Assembly: GCA_936450465.1 (NCBI GenBank)
Contig: OW388300.1
Coordinates: forward strand, 18,551,266-18,615,265
From: Gibbula magus
Lineage: Eukaryota; Mollusca; Gastropoda; Trochida; Trochidae
Length of the DNA: 64,000 nt
Direction: 5' to 3'
How positions within the stretch are numbered: the first letter of the stretch is position 1; the number at the start of each line of letters is the position of its first letter. Below the pieces are notes generated by a model. It ran no database searches. It saw only the letters and a program-made list of their open reading frames with translations, and was not told the DNA's origin. Shown here piece by piece: positions 42,621-54,622 of the stretch. The position numbers were made by a program, and so were the translations under genes.

Positions 42621-42793
42621 GGCTCATCAGGCCTGAAAGGCCAGGAGGGCTTTTGGCATGGGTTGTCCGGCGTCCATCCGGCGTCCGTCGTCCGTTAACT
42701 TTTCACATTTTCTCCTCTAGAACAGCTACACCCCCAAAGCTGAAATTTTGTTGAAATACCTTGCATCTAGGGGATCTTATTTTGAACATTTTT
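42621..42793 (+). mobile_element. Family G element, copy 2 (5' fragment)
   Basis: GGCTCATCAGGCCTGAAAGG, GGCGTCC-type tract and the start of one monomer, cut off where copy 3 begins at 42794. Confidence 0.8.
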
Positions 42794-43352
42794 AGCTCAT
42801 CAGGCCTGAAAGGCCCGATGGGCTTATGGCATGGCATGGTGTCCGGGATCTGTCCGTCCGTCCGTAAACTTTTCGCTTTTTCGACTTCTTCTCCAGAACC
42901 AATGACTCCACAGAGCTGTAATTTTATGTACAGACTCCTTGGCCAATGGGGATTCTAAATTGTAGATTTCGTGACCCCGTGACCCCAAATGGGGTCACAG
43001 GGGTCATATCCTTAAAAACCTATTTTCATCTTCTTCGGTTCCAAAAGGTCAAGAGCTGAAAAGTTGTGTGCAGACTCCTTGGCCAATGGGGAATTCTAAA
43101 TTGTAGATTTTGTGAAAAGGTTTTTTGTGAAAAGTTTTTTCTTGAGAGCTGAAAAGTTGTATAGAGACTCTTTGGTCAAAGGTGATTCTTAATTGTAGGA
43201 TTGGTGACCCTGTGATTCCAAATACGGGTCACAGGGGTCATGATCTAAAAACCTATTTTTTGCTTGTTAACAATCTATTACTTGAGATAACTAAGATATT
43301 CAACCAAAGATAATAAATCAAATCCTGATGAGCTACAGAGCCCATGGCTCTA
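42794..43352 (+). mobile_element. Family G element, copy 3 (complete)
   Basis: AGCTCATCAGGCCTGAAAGG at the left, TCCG tract, about three monomers (GACTCCTTGGCCAATGGGG; GGGTCACAGGGGTCAT) and the right end CCTGATGAGCTACAGAGCCC with the AGAGCC/GGCTCT hairpin. Confidence 0.88.
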
Positions 43353-43975
43353 CAGTATTTGTGTAAGCGTAACATCTCATTATCCTTTTCAACTGTCAAT
43401 TTTGTGTTCATGATAATATATACCTGTTATATGGTCTTGTTTAGTCCACTCAGCAGAGAGCATATATCATATATATAATTTCAATGCATGAATTGATATT
43501 TACATGTTTACCTTCAATTGTTTTTATAGATATCCTGTCTATCGCGAAATATGTGCAGTATGTTGGAACAGTGTATAAAGAGCATTGAAGAAGTAATGAA
43601 ACGTTTATAATTTACTCGCCTTAACATTTGTTTTACAGGATAAAGATCAGCTAGGGTAGATTTTCGATATCATGTCATTAATCAACCTTGACTATTTTCG
43701 ATCAGAGTTAGAAATTTGATTATTTTTTGTCTAACTATTTGGGAGACATTTACGAATATCTGCAGATACCAATCATCTACAGTAAAAGCTTGTAAAAAGG
43801 TGTTGAAAATTGCTTTGCCACTGCGGCTTCAAATGTTGTAACTGCCACCGGTTGATTATTGATTTTGCTGCACCACCAAGGGTTGTCTAAGCTTGTGCAA
43901 GTTCACACAAACCGCTGTTCTATTGTTTTTATTTATCATATTTCTACTACGGACCAGGACGAAAATTCGGAAAAT
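43353..43975. other. Unassigned segment within the foldback
   Basis: AT-rich; no gene or known repeat seen. Confidence 0.4.
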
Positions 43976-44470
43976 TTTTCGAAGAACGAACAACTAAGAT
44001 ATCTCAGTTTTTCTAGTTCTTCGTTCTTCAAAAAATGAAGAACAAAGCAGGAATATATCAGCGAAAGTTTATTTACTGACTTAGTTACAATGTCCCATGA
44101 TTGTCCGACCACCTTACACTCGTGTAGGTAAAATTGAGTATGTGTATATCAACGAAGAATGAACATCGAAAACGAAACACGAAGAACTTAAATAGTCCAT
44201 ACTGTCTAGTTCTTCGTTCTTCGAAGAAAAAACAACTAAAACAAAACAAAGAGGATTCTATCAGCCAAAGTTTATTTACTGACTGAAGTTAACATATCCC
44301 TTGATTGTCCGAACTTTTAAAAACTAAAAACGTAATGCTGATGATTCAGCAAGTGTCTCCCGAACTTAGTGTCTCTGAATGAAGGCTCTTTCAGTTTATT
44401 AACTGTCAAATATCCGCTGACTGTCTGACACAGTGATGTAGGTAAAGTAAGTTAATTGAAAACCAACAGG

Positions 44471-44772
44471 GTCATTTAGGTTTTAACGTCGATTTCAAGA
44501 GTATTCACTTGTATATCACGGCTGCTAGTGTTATTGCAGGGAGAAAGCCCGCTATGCCATGTGGCTATGTCTTGCGGTGAAACCTGGAACAAGCGAACCA
44601 TGGGTTGTACGTACAGCGCTGAAATCAGTGTAGCATTGCATCTACACATTACTGCGTGTAGAACAGTTCTCTACTGCAGACAAAGTTACCATGCCCCAGG
44701 CGGGATTCGAACCACGAACAACGGACCTCTTGATCTGAAGCCGAAATCGCTTAACACTGAGCTTTCCCGCCC
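44471..44772 (-). mobile_element. tRNA-derived SINE, copy 5
   Basis: Full-length but the most diverged copy, with tRNA-like head (GGCGGGATTCGAACCAC on the plus strand contains the B-box complement) and the body motif GAACAGTTCTCTACTGCAGA. It sits inside the right arm of the foldback. The head carries small insertions (ACGAACAACGGACC). Confidence 0.88.
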
Positions 44773-45129
44773 TTTTACAAAAAATGAGTTTTTTGCAGTT
44801 GTTCGTTCTTCGAAGAACAAAGAACTAAACATATATTTTTTGTCTAGTTCTTCGTTCTTCGAGGAACGAACAACTAAACGTTTCTATTCTGTCTAGTTCT
44901 TCGTTCTTCAAAGAACGAAGAACTAGAAATGAAGCTGCTGCTAACTCTAATACTACCCAAATATTTTTATTAAGGATGAATCCTTATTATTGGCGTGTTT
45001 TTTATTTTTATTTGCACACATCGTGTGAACAACCTTAAGCAAAAACGGCTACAGATAATACAACCAAACTTTACAGTCTGAAAGCCCTTACTGAGCACAC
45101 GCCAGGCGAAGCTTTTGGGCCCGATCGAT

Positions 45130-46140
45130 TCAGTCATTAAAGGTCAAGTTCGAATCCAAATTCCTATTTTTAACATGGGATTTTTTTTCAAAATGTACCT
45201 AGAGACTTGAAACTTTTTCCAAAAGATCCATAATGCCCTTGCGAGCAATAAAGTAAATCGTGGCGAAGTCGTCAGTCACGTGGTTTAGCCGCCATCTTGG
45301 ATTGTTCAACTTTTTCAAATTTTCAGACCCCATGTACCTTTGCGGAAACACCACTCCGAAGATATTAGCACCTAAGAGCTGAATCTTTATTTACATATAG
45401 CTGAAGCATTGGGGAATAACAAGTTTGTTCTCTTTTGAGCGAAATTCTAATACTTTTTTCACAGTGACCTTTCAAAGTCAGGCAACTTTTGAAAACCGCG
45501 AAATTCCAGGGGCGATAATTCAAAAACCTGACACTCGAATTGAACAATTTTTTCAGGAGAGTGAGACAGTACTATGGTCTTTATGAATCAATAATAAAAT
45601 CGCTCGCGTACAGTCATTTCCGGTCATAATAAAGAAAAACCTTTTACATAGGATTTTTTTTAAAAAAGTTACTTAGAGACTTGAAACGTTTTGCAAAAGA
45701 TGCGCAAGAACAATACAAGCAAAAAAGTAAATCATGACAAATTCGTAGGTCACGTGGTTTAGCCGCCATTTTGATTTTCTTTAAATTCGTCTGATTATGA
45801 CATGTTAAATTTCGCTCTAAATAATCCCAGTGACACACTAGAGACTCGCAACTTGTTTTAAAAGATGCTTAATAACTAGACAAGCAAAATATGTTACCAT
45901 TGCGGAGTCGTAGGTCAAGTGGTTTCGACGCCATATTTAAATTTTAACGTTTTCAAATGTTTTGACCCTGTGCATTTTTGCGGAAACACCACGCCGAAGA
46001 TACTTGCATCTGAGAGCTGAAACTTAGATGTATAAGCAGCTGAAGCATTGGGGAACAACAAGTTTCATATCTTATTAGCGAAATCCTATTAACTTTATCA
46101 CAATTATCTTTCAAAGTATGATAACTTTTAATGTTTACCT
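45130..46140 (+). repeat. Irregular tandem repeat, family J
   Basis: Three partial units share AGAGACTTGAAAC (45201, 45668; AGAGACTCGCAAC at 45841), GTCACGTGGTTTAGCCGCCAT (45276, 45751; a variant at 45914), TTTGCGGAAACACCAC and GCTGAAGCATTGGGGAA. Solo pieces occur at 47713-47790 and 50700-50745. Confidence 0.75.
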
Positions 46141-46149
46141 AGGTTCTTA

Positions 46150-46765
46150 AACAAATCGAATTTTCTTATTTCTCCAAAGATATACAATTTACAGAGCAAT
46201 AAGTCATACCAGTTCGAGTTAAAATATATTCTACGCGTAATGTGAGGTAAAACCTCTTCGAAATACATAGGATATTTATACAATAGTCGATTTAGAGGAT
46301 TTTGCAAGTGTAAAGAATCATGCTAAGACACGAATAACCGGACACCAGTCTCAACACTGTCTGGTTCATCGTGACCTAGTTACTGGAATTCTATAAAATT
46401 CTTATTTCTCCAAAGATACACATGCTATTAAGCTTTAAATCATGCCAGTTCGAGTGGAAATGTATTCTACGCGAACTGAGATATACATACTGGAAGGAAT
46501 TCATATGACATTTACACACTAGTTGAATTAGATGATTTTCAAGTGAAAAGACTCATACTTAAACTCGAATAACCGGACAACAGTATCGACAATGTACGGT
46601 TCAACGTGGCCTCCCGGAAACCTTTAAAATTCTAATTTCTCCACAGATATACATGCTACTATGTACTAAATCATACCAGTTCGAGTGAAAAGCTATTCCG
46701 CACGAACTGAGAGATATATCTTGGAAAAAAACTCATACGATATTTACTCTGTAGACGATTTAGAT
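46150..46765 (+). repeat. Tandem repeat of about 235 bp, three units
   Basis: Units begin near 46163, 46401 and 46629 with CTTATTTCTCCAAAGATATA. Each contains CATACCAGTTCGAGT, ATTCTACGCG and, in two, GAATAACCGGACA. Confidence 0.85.
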
Positions 46766-46982
46766 GCACCAAGTCACAAGTCAAGCTCAGAAACCGGCTC
46801 CAGATCCGACCTTTTCAGTTAAGCTAAACTGTTACGTCAGTTATACGGCTCGAAACATCGAAGTTTTCCTTAAGTGAAATTGGTGGTTTTGGATCCGCTT
46901 TTTTAGTTTTTTTTCCATGTTTCAGTTGAAGCCGTGGGGCCTTCTGTTTGGGGTATACCCCCACCCCCCAGCCCCCACCCCG

Positions 46983-47018
<36 letters not shown>

Positions 47019-47019
47019 A
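46983..47019. repeat. Poly-C tract
   Basis: A run of about 36 cytosines preceded by C-rich ACCCCCAC motifs. The Gly- and Pro-rich ORFs through it are artefacts. Confidence 0.95.
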
Positions 47020-47176
47020 GCCATGTCGCTTCACTTCTTATCTTTACTATCATTTAATATTCAAACATTCTTTTGGACTTAAACATTTAATTTACTCACA
47101 ACCTTTTTTATATTTTATTTGGAGGTGTACTTACACTTTGAAATTATCTGTTTTTATGTTTGATAGCTTTCAGCTT

Positions 47177-47417
47177 AAGTAAGTACAACTTCCTAATGCA
47201 AGGAATAACTCTTGCCAGTCTCCATTACTTGGTGATTTAGGCCTTGCAGTATTTCCTTAAGAAATCTGTGTTTAGAAATCCAGGCCCGCTATGCATTTCT
47301 GGTGCAGCTATTCACTGTCTTGACACAACAAAGCGAGGGAAATACAGCAAGGGTTAAATCAGCCAGTGATGCAGACTGGCAAGAGTTATGCCTTGCGTTT
47401 GCAAGTTGAAGTATGTA
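47177..47417. mobile_element. Mutator-like MITE, family M, copy 2
   Basis: Element 47186-47408 (223 bp) with the same ends as copy 1 (CAACTTCCTAATGCAAGG...; inverse GCCTTGCGTTTGCAAGTTG). The flanks AAGTAAGTA (47177-47185) and AAGTATGTA (47409-47417) form a 9-bp duplication with one mismatch. The interior matches copy 1 (GAAATCCAGGCCCGCTATGC, TCTTGACACAACAAAGCGAG). Confidence 0.9.
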
Positions 47418-49458
47418 TAACTGCCCGTCGGCAAAATCACCAATGGTGGAAGCAGACGTTAAACTCCCATCCAACAGCTTTTTTTGCGTTGTACCCTACA
47501 CATTGTCAATGGGGTGGTTCCCGATGGCAGGTGGAATGTGGATATAGTGTCGTCATTTACACGTTGGTCTATGTCTTCCAAGTCAGACTTCGTAAGCCAA
47601 ATGGACTTGTCTGTACTGGTTGAGTGAATGGTACATTCCATACGGGTAGTTGTTGTTTACTCTAAATGGGAGAATCATAATTATTACGCTAATAGGCCTA
47701 TACTTAAACAAATCGTTACACCACTGAAGATATTTGCATCTAAGCGATACAACTTAAATTTATCTGCAGCTGAAGCATTGGGGAATAACAAGTAACATTA
47801 AATAACTCCTAATGTTGACGTTGAACATTTGAACAAGCTGGATATGATAACGATTTTATTGAAGCGTCATGTGGATGAGTTGCTTCCCCTTGACCATCCT
47901 ACGATGCTGTGACAACACTATCTCATCAGAGAGACGCAATATCAAATGGAAAAAAGGGCCATTAGCACGATAATTTATATGACTAATGAGTTTTAAATAT
48001 AACTTCATCAAATTTGACTTTCATTTTCATTTTGATATTCACACTTTCGTTTTGGCGTACATTGTGTTGTTGGGGGTCAGGCCTGTTATATATGGTGCTA
48101 TTGTATCGAGAAGTACTGACTGTTACCAATTTGAAGACATTTGACTCCGTATATTGACGATATATATGTAAAAGTAGTTCTGGTCGAAAACCGGACACTG
48201 CATAAAGATTAACGCACATGTATCAGCCAAAGAAACAGACAAATCTAGGTTGATTATGCTTGAAAGATCTGTGCATGTAAATCGGACTGTAGTTTCGGGT
48301 CTTCAAATATTTTATATGATTCACATTGAGTGTAATGCACACAGACATTGGTATGCAATTTGTTATATTTACATAATAGAGAATTATTGAGGAACGTAGC
48401 ACGAGTCAACGAATTAACACTTCATTCATTCATAAACAATATTTTACTATTGTCATAGACCTATTGAAACCATTCAATGCGTATTATAAAACCAGCTAAG
48501 GGTAACGAATTTGAGACATCATTGTCTCCTATCCACAGACATTTATTCTGCCCTGTTCTACATCTTCATTGTACTTGCATTTCTAAACTATTTCAATTCT
48601 ATTCCTTCTCTTTTCCTTTTATACTAACATTATTATTAAATCACATTCTACCTAACCAGCACGCCACTTGCTCCCTTTTGAAAATAGGTCTGAAACATGT
48701 CGGCATGTTAATTTTGTTTTGTATGTATTAATAAATAAATATATATGGTAGGTATAACTTCATATACACTGAACGATTGGCTGTTCAAACAAGCGAGACA
48801 ACGTTGCAGATTTATAAATAACATTTTGTATTTGATATAAAAGATTACTGTATTTTAAGTGTGTCAATTAAAATATTCTATATATGATGTAATTATATAT
48901 GCAAACCATTTTCACTTCACTTTCATGAATAAATAAATGAACTGTATTGGTCAACAAGCTCAATGAAATTTACATGAAGATTGCTCTATTGTGCACGCTA
49001 AACATATACACAGATTGATATAGACAACGAACATTATCGAATAAAAGAATTATGTTACCAGAAGCATTTTAATGAACATATCGTTAATGAAAACGAAATG
49101 GTTTAATTAATAGTCTGATAGCTTTTATGTGTCACTTCTGCACATCAACACACAATTCTCAGTTTAGCGGACCATATAGATGTTTCTTCCAGATCAAAGG
49201 GGAGAAGTGTTGTTACAGCACATTAGTTTACGCAATTAAGAAGCTGAGTATGTGAGAAGGAAGGAGTGTAATTATGTTTGTACAGTTTTACTGGACCGAC
49301 TCAATTATATAACACAAGTCGGTGACCAGCATGTCATGTTTATTGCCAACGTCCTGTCTTGGTGACACACAATACACTTAACGCGACATTCAGTCTAGAA
49401 ATTGTCAGCCAATGAACATATCTCTATCAAGTTATCCAATAAAAACTCTTGTTTAAAT
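47418..49458. other. Intergenic, no gene recognised
   Basis: Holds a family J piece (47713-47790). The ORFs at 47366-47641, 47983-48219 and 48477-48731 have no recognisable domain. Confidence 0.45.
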
Positions 49459-50675
49459 CTAATGTACCAATGAAATTATTTTTAGTGTAAAATCATCATA
49501 ACTATTTGGTTTTCTATCTTGCCATTTGCGAAAAGACTTTTGCTGAAAGAGGGTTATTATTTGACCATCTTCTGTTTCCATGTAATGTCATTGATGGAAT
49601 TATAGGTTAACATTTTGTGTCTAATGTGCATTTGGATATTCATATTGTCCTTTTGGATACGTTTATAAGGTAAGTTTCTTACATTAATTGACACTCTTGA
49701 TAAATTGTCAATTTAATACGATGTTTATTTGATTATATTTGATTAACCACACATTTTATTGAAAACATTATCTTATAAACTATGAAATTCTGAATGTTTT
49801 AATGTGTAATAAGTGATAACTAAATCGTAAAATGTAGCATTGGGATGCGATGTTTTCGTAGGTGGATTCGTAGACGTATTATTCTTTTGATGTTTTAAAA
49901 TATGTGGTGAGTTATTTTGATTTTTGTAATGTACAGTTAGTAAATTAGGTTGTCGGTTGATTAACGATGTTTAAAAACAGGATGTTGTGAAGTGCTTTTA
50001 TTGTCGATGGCTTACAATAGGGTCTACTTCGCCGGCGTGCTTATCTCACGTTTGTTTTTTATTTTAAACACAAACAATCTCTAACAAAAAATAACAACAA
50101 CACCGACTATCTGATTTCGTTGTCTCAACTGTACTTCGTTCATATTATCATATCTTGGTTTCATTTTGTCATCTTATATATCATTAGCATTGATTTATCC
50201 TATGTCTACGAACGTCTATGAATCCACCGTCTCTCACTAGTTATACCAATTATATTTGATTTGATATATATAACGATATTTTGGTGCATTTGTAAAGTGA
50301 AACTTGATAACTAACATTACTCGAACAGATTACACAGCAGAACAGCGATGTGGTATCATTGCAAAGCGTAGATATAACAGAATAACTGACCGATTCCCCA
50401 GTGTTTGCCATTGTAAATAGTAAGCGAATGTTTACACCCCGTCCCTTCACGTACGTCACTTCCGGTATCTTCCAACTCTCTAAGCCCCGCCCCATTTTTG
50501 GTTTGTTGGTCACGGGTGAAAAGCAGACGATGTTTTTGGGTGTTTTTAAGCCGCTCTAGTTTAATATAGGAACAACATATGGATTTTTTTTGGTCTCATT
50601 TTTCACAAAATAGTCTAATGAACCAATTGCAGTTAAGAATTCAATAGAAAATATTTTATTTCGGCCTTCCTTTAA
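49459..50675 (-). mobile_element. Kolobok-like THAP element, second copy, truncated
   Basis: The reverse-complement equivalent of 31087-32215: the terminus TTAAAGGAAGGCCGAAAT (minus strand) at 50675, the promoter-like GC stretch (50440-50500), the THAP exon (near 50310-50370, now with an early stop) and the long AT interior (GTGTGGTTAATCAAATC equivalent). Similarity ends near 49459, so the far end is missing. Confidence 0.82.
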
Positions 50676-53055
50676 CATGTTAACTTTGGGTCTCAATACT
50701 CCTAGAGATATGCTAGAGACTTGAAACTTGTTTTTAAAAAAACGCAACAACATAGGACAGTTGTCTTTATTAAAACAATTTACATGCTGAATCCGCCTTT
50801 TCGTCGCTTGCGACTATATCTTTAAAAAAAAAATTTTTTTTAATATATTTCGTTTTTTTTAGTCACCAATGTAAGATATTTGTAACGTATCAGAGGAAAA
50901 ACACAAGCCAGTGGGTGAAAATAATTAATGTATTTACATAAACAAAAACATTATATACACCAACCAAGCCGTCCCAATCCACTTCCTAAATAACACCAAC
51001 ACTAACTCCCCAAGGAACACATACTAATCATACACACTGATAAACAATCAGAATACTCAACACAACTCAATTCACTTTTCATACACTAACCGACACAGTA
51101 CATGTATTCAGCACAACACAAGTTTGTTTGTTTTCACCAATATTCAAACAAAGTAAACAACACAACACATGTTCATGTGTATACAATACACAACATGACA
51201 TATCCATGATATTATAACAATGGTAAATGCTTTTGGATAACTTGTGCCCAATCCCTTTCTTGACTGAATAAAATATGTTTCAATCAATGCTTTTCACCCG
51301 GTATAATGGTTGCGATATAAATGTTGCTTTAGTATGAGTGACATCTGGTAAATATCGACATCATCGTGTTCGCTAGTGCCTTATCTATCTATCTATCAAC
51401 ATGGGTCTTACCTCTATGTCACCTTTCTAATTAGAGATGTATCACTTTAATTACGCCAGACGAGTCTTGCAGCGTTTCGGTAAGACGTTGCAGCCAGATA
51501 CTTAATTACAAGTAATGAATGAGTACTGAGATGAATTTTCAATGATGTATTTATATACGAAATCACAAACAAAGGAACGGTTTACCAAATAGCGTATGTC
51601 ACAACCTTCACACTGTTTATGAAACAAGATTGATTCGATAACAAATACTTATCGTTCAGTTTGTTGGCATACTCTTTCATACGCCCCTCCTTGGAACTGG
51701 AAATGCCTCTTTTGTGAACATATTGTCATTCATCTTGTCGCCTGTGGGCTCCACGTGCAGTCAGACAATTTTTTTCCTATTGGTCCTGTATTGGTAACGT
51801 ATTTGTAACGTATCTGTTGGTAACGTATCTGCTGGACATAAATGTATTTGGATGTGTTGGACAACCTCTTAAAGGCAGAAGAGTGCTGTCATCCTCCAAC
51901 TATTCACAGCACTACGTGCAAGATGGCCATGTATGAGAGTTTGTGACTGTAAACAAAATAATTACACACTGGAAGGCAACATAGGTAACGTACATTGTAT
52001 CTGTTGATATTTTCGCGTACCGTTTCCAATTTTGACAAGTCTACCCAAAACTAAAATGTTATGAGACTTTGTGTGTTTCATTTGATTGTTATATTTTCTT
52101 GTATATCTATTTGTGGTTAAGATTACATCGTAAGTAATTGTATATACCCAAGGAATTTGACAATACAATATGAATTTTGGTAACATATCTGTTTGTCATT
52201 TTGGAAACACCTATATCTGAGATATTCTTTTTAAAACACTGATATACTAAAGTAATGGATTCATACTAAATGTATTTTAGTGCTATCGAGACATCTTTAG
52301 AATCGCAGTTTTAGAATTTATTATGTCTGATAGACTGATTAGACTGATATAATTGCAATTGCCTATCGACTGGAGACATGCATATTTGTGTAGATTTGAC
52401 ACATTTAGAAGCCTGAATGAAAAATATAATGGTTTCTATAACTTATGTTAATTGCTTACTGACACTGCAATGTAGTAAGGTACATTTTAAAGTATAAATT
52501 AATAATTTCAAAGAAAACGTTCAAAAGATATTCCCTGGAGATATGATTTTCTGGTAAATGCACGTTGAGTGGAGCATGAGCCTTTAGATAAAAAAAAACT
52601 GCTCTACCGTAACGATATAGAAGATCAGAAATTGACTTTGCAAAGGCCGAGATTGAATACATTTCATGTAAATTTTTTGATGACTTGCATATAATTTTGT
52701 GGTAAAAATATGGTGGTTTACTGAGAATATGTTGTCGATGCGGACCTGCAGAAATCTTACTTCGACACAATACACGTGTGTGTCCGCTATTTATAGCACC
52801 AAATAGACCAATAATATCTATGATCTTGACATGTTTTTCTTCTCGGTATTACATGTTTTTCGACACACGATACGATTAGATTTTCCTGAATGTTGAACAT
52901 AGAAATAAAGGTATGTTTTTCCGTTTTCCGTTTGTTGATAACATTTCCTACACAGACAGTTATCTCCCTTTATTCTACTAAATTGTTTCACTCCAGTTTT
53001 GTTGAAATATTTTGCAAATAAGCCATCTAAAATATAATTGTTCAATAAAAGTTGT
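50676..53055. other. Intergenic, no gene recognised
   Basis: AT-rich. A family J start piece lies at 50700-50745. Small direct repeats of TTGGTAACGTATCTG occur at 51790-51835. A 104-codon minus ORF (52456-52770) is unassigned. Confidence 0.45.
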
Positions 53056-54622
53056 AAACTAGATGAGCGTTTGCGGGACACCACAAAAGCAGAGCAGCTC
53101 CGAAACTTTAGGTCTCGCCTTTCCCAGTTCCGCCTTCTCCTCAGCATAAATAAAATGGGATTTTTTTGGGACAATTTTTGTTTCATTATTCAAATTATTC
53201 TAACAAGTTGAATCATCACTGGGGTCACTTTTCACAAGTTTGTTCTTAAAACCAAAGCTAATTTCAAAATTGGATCAAATGATTAACATGGCCTTAACCA
53301 ATATCTTATGACCTTGACCTTTGACCTTCAAGGTCACACCATCAATGATTACTTTTCATTGTGTATAACAATCATGCAATGACTCAAAGTGTTCATTGTT
53401 AACATAAGGCATTTTCACACTAGTATGCTTAAGTTGTGACCTTGCTGTGACCTTGACGTTTGACAGATTTAAGCGAAAACGTTTGCAAATCTTGGTCTTT
53501 CTCCATAGCTGATATATACCAAATAAGAGCCTGACAGCACAAAACTGTTTAAAATTATTATGTTTACAAGGATTATTGTAGTGATTTAAGAACTCATGAC
53601 CTTGACCTTCGACCTTGAATGTGAACATGTCAAAATCATTCACCAGATTTATGAAAAAGAAGCTATGTATATGAAAAAGGTTATTTAGAGATTTCAGAAC
53701 TGGTCACCATTACTCGTGACCTTGACCTTTGATCTTCAAGGTCACACAGTCAATGGTCACTTTTCATTGTGTATAACAATCATGTAATGATTCAAAGTGT
53801 TAATAGTTCAAATAAGGCATGTTTGCAACTGCATGCTTAAGTTGTGACCTCGCTGTGACCTTGACCTTTGACTGATCTTAGCGAAAACCTTTTCAAATCT
53901 CAGGCTTTCTCCATAGTTGAAATATACCAAGTTAGGGCCTGATAGCACAGAAGTTGATGAAGTTATCGTGTTTACAATGATTTTTGTAGTGATTTCAGAA
54001 CTCATGACCTTGACCTTTGACCTTGAATTTGAGCATGTGAAAATAATTCCCCAGGTGTACAAGAAAGAAGCTATATATATGAGGTGTTGATACCTTCATT
54101 GAAAAAAGTTATTTAGCGTTTTCAGAACTGGTGACCTTGACCCTATCTCGTGACCTTGACCTTTAAAATTCAAGGTCCCACAATCAGTGATCACTGTTCA
54201 TTGTGTATCAAAATCATGTCATGATTCAAAGTGTTAATAGTTGAAATAGGACATTTGCGCAAAAGCATGCTTAAGTTGTGATCTCGCTATGACCTTGACC
54301 TTTGACAGATGTTAGCGAAAACCTTTTCAAATCTTGGCCTTTCTCCATTGTTGATATACACCAAATAAGAGCATGATAGCACAAATACTTTTCAAGTTAT
54401 CGTGTTTACACGGATTTTTTTTTAGCGATTTCAGAACTCGTGACCTTGACCTTTGACCTTATATGTGAACATTTCAAATAATTCCCATGGGGCATAAGTA
54501 AGAAGATATGTATGTGAGTTCTCAAAACCTTCTAGGAAAAAAGTTATAGTGAATACAAAACGCCCCGGCGACGGAAACTGCACAAAAACTGATAGAAGCT
54601 CCGACTAAGTCGGAGCTGCTAA
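53056..54622 (+). mobile_element. Helitron-like family F, three-unit copy
   Basis: The opposite orientation to 9911-11087. Left end CTAGATGAGCGTTTGCGGGA, terminal unit to about 53230, then three tandem units of about 430 bp (landmarks AAAAAGGTTATTTAGAG near 53677, AAAAAAGTTATTTAGCG near 54100, AAAAAAGTTATAGTG near 54537) carrying TGACCTTGACCTTTGACCTT motifs, and the right end hairpin AGCTCCGACT-A-AGTCGGAGCT plus GCTAA followed by host T. Confidence 0.8.

Larger units (their letters stand above)
40000..44946. mobile_element. Composite foldback element built of TTCGAA-centred palindromes
   Basis: Outer ends AGTTAGCAGCAGCTTCGTTT (40000-40019) and its inverse AAATGAAGCTGCTGCTAACT (about 44927-44946). 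Both arms consist of repeated GTTCTTCGTTCTTC-GAAGAACGAAGAAC palindromes (for example 40068-40108, 40696-40724, 40930-40958, 42283-42305, 44195-44225, 44797-44878) spaced by a shared segment (GGTCGGACAATCAGGGGATA, left arm; inverted in the right arm near 44080 and 44290). The central part has been filled by families H, G and a SINE. No transposase is seen. The outer boundary lies 33 bp from a truncated LINE. Confidence 0.78.

Noticed and set aside
46824..47182. Glycine-rich and proline-rich ORFs
   Set aside because: They arise from the poly-C tract.
50876..51840. Possible LTR starting TGTAAGATATTTGTAACG
   Set aside because: No second LTR, primer-binding site or polypurine tract could be found; the TTGGTAACGTATCTG repeats are short and local.
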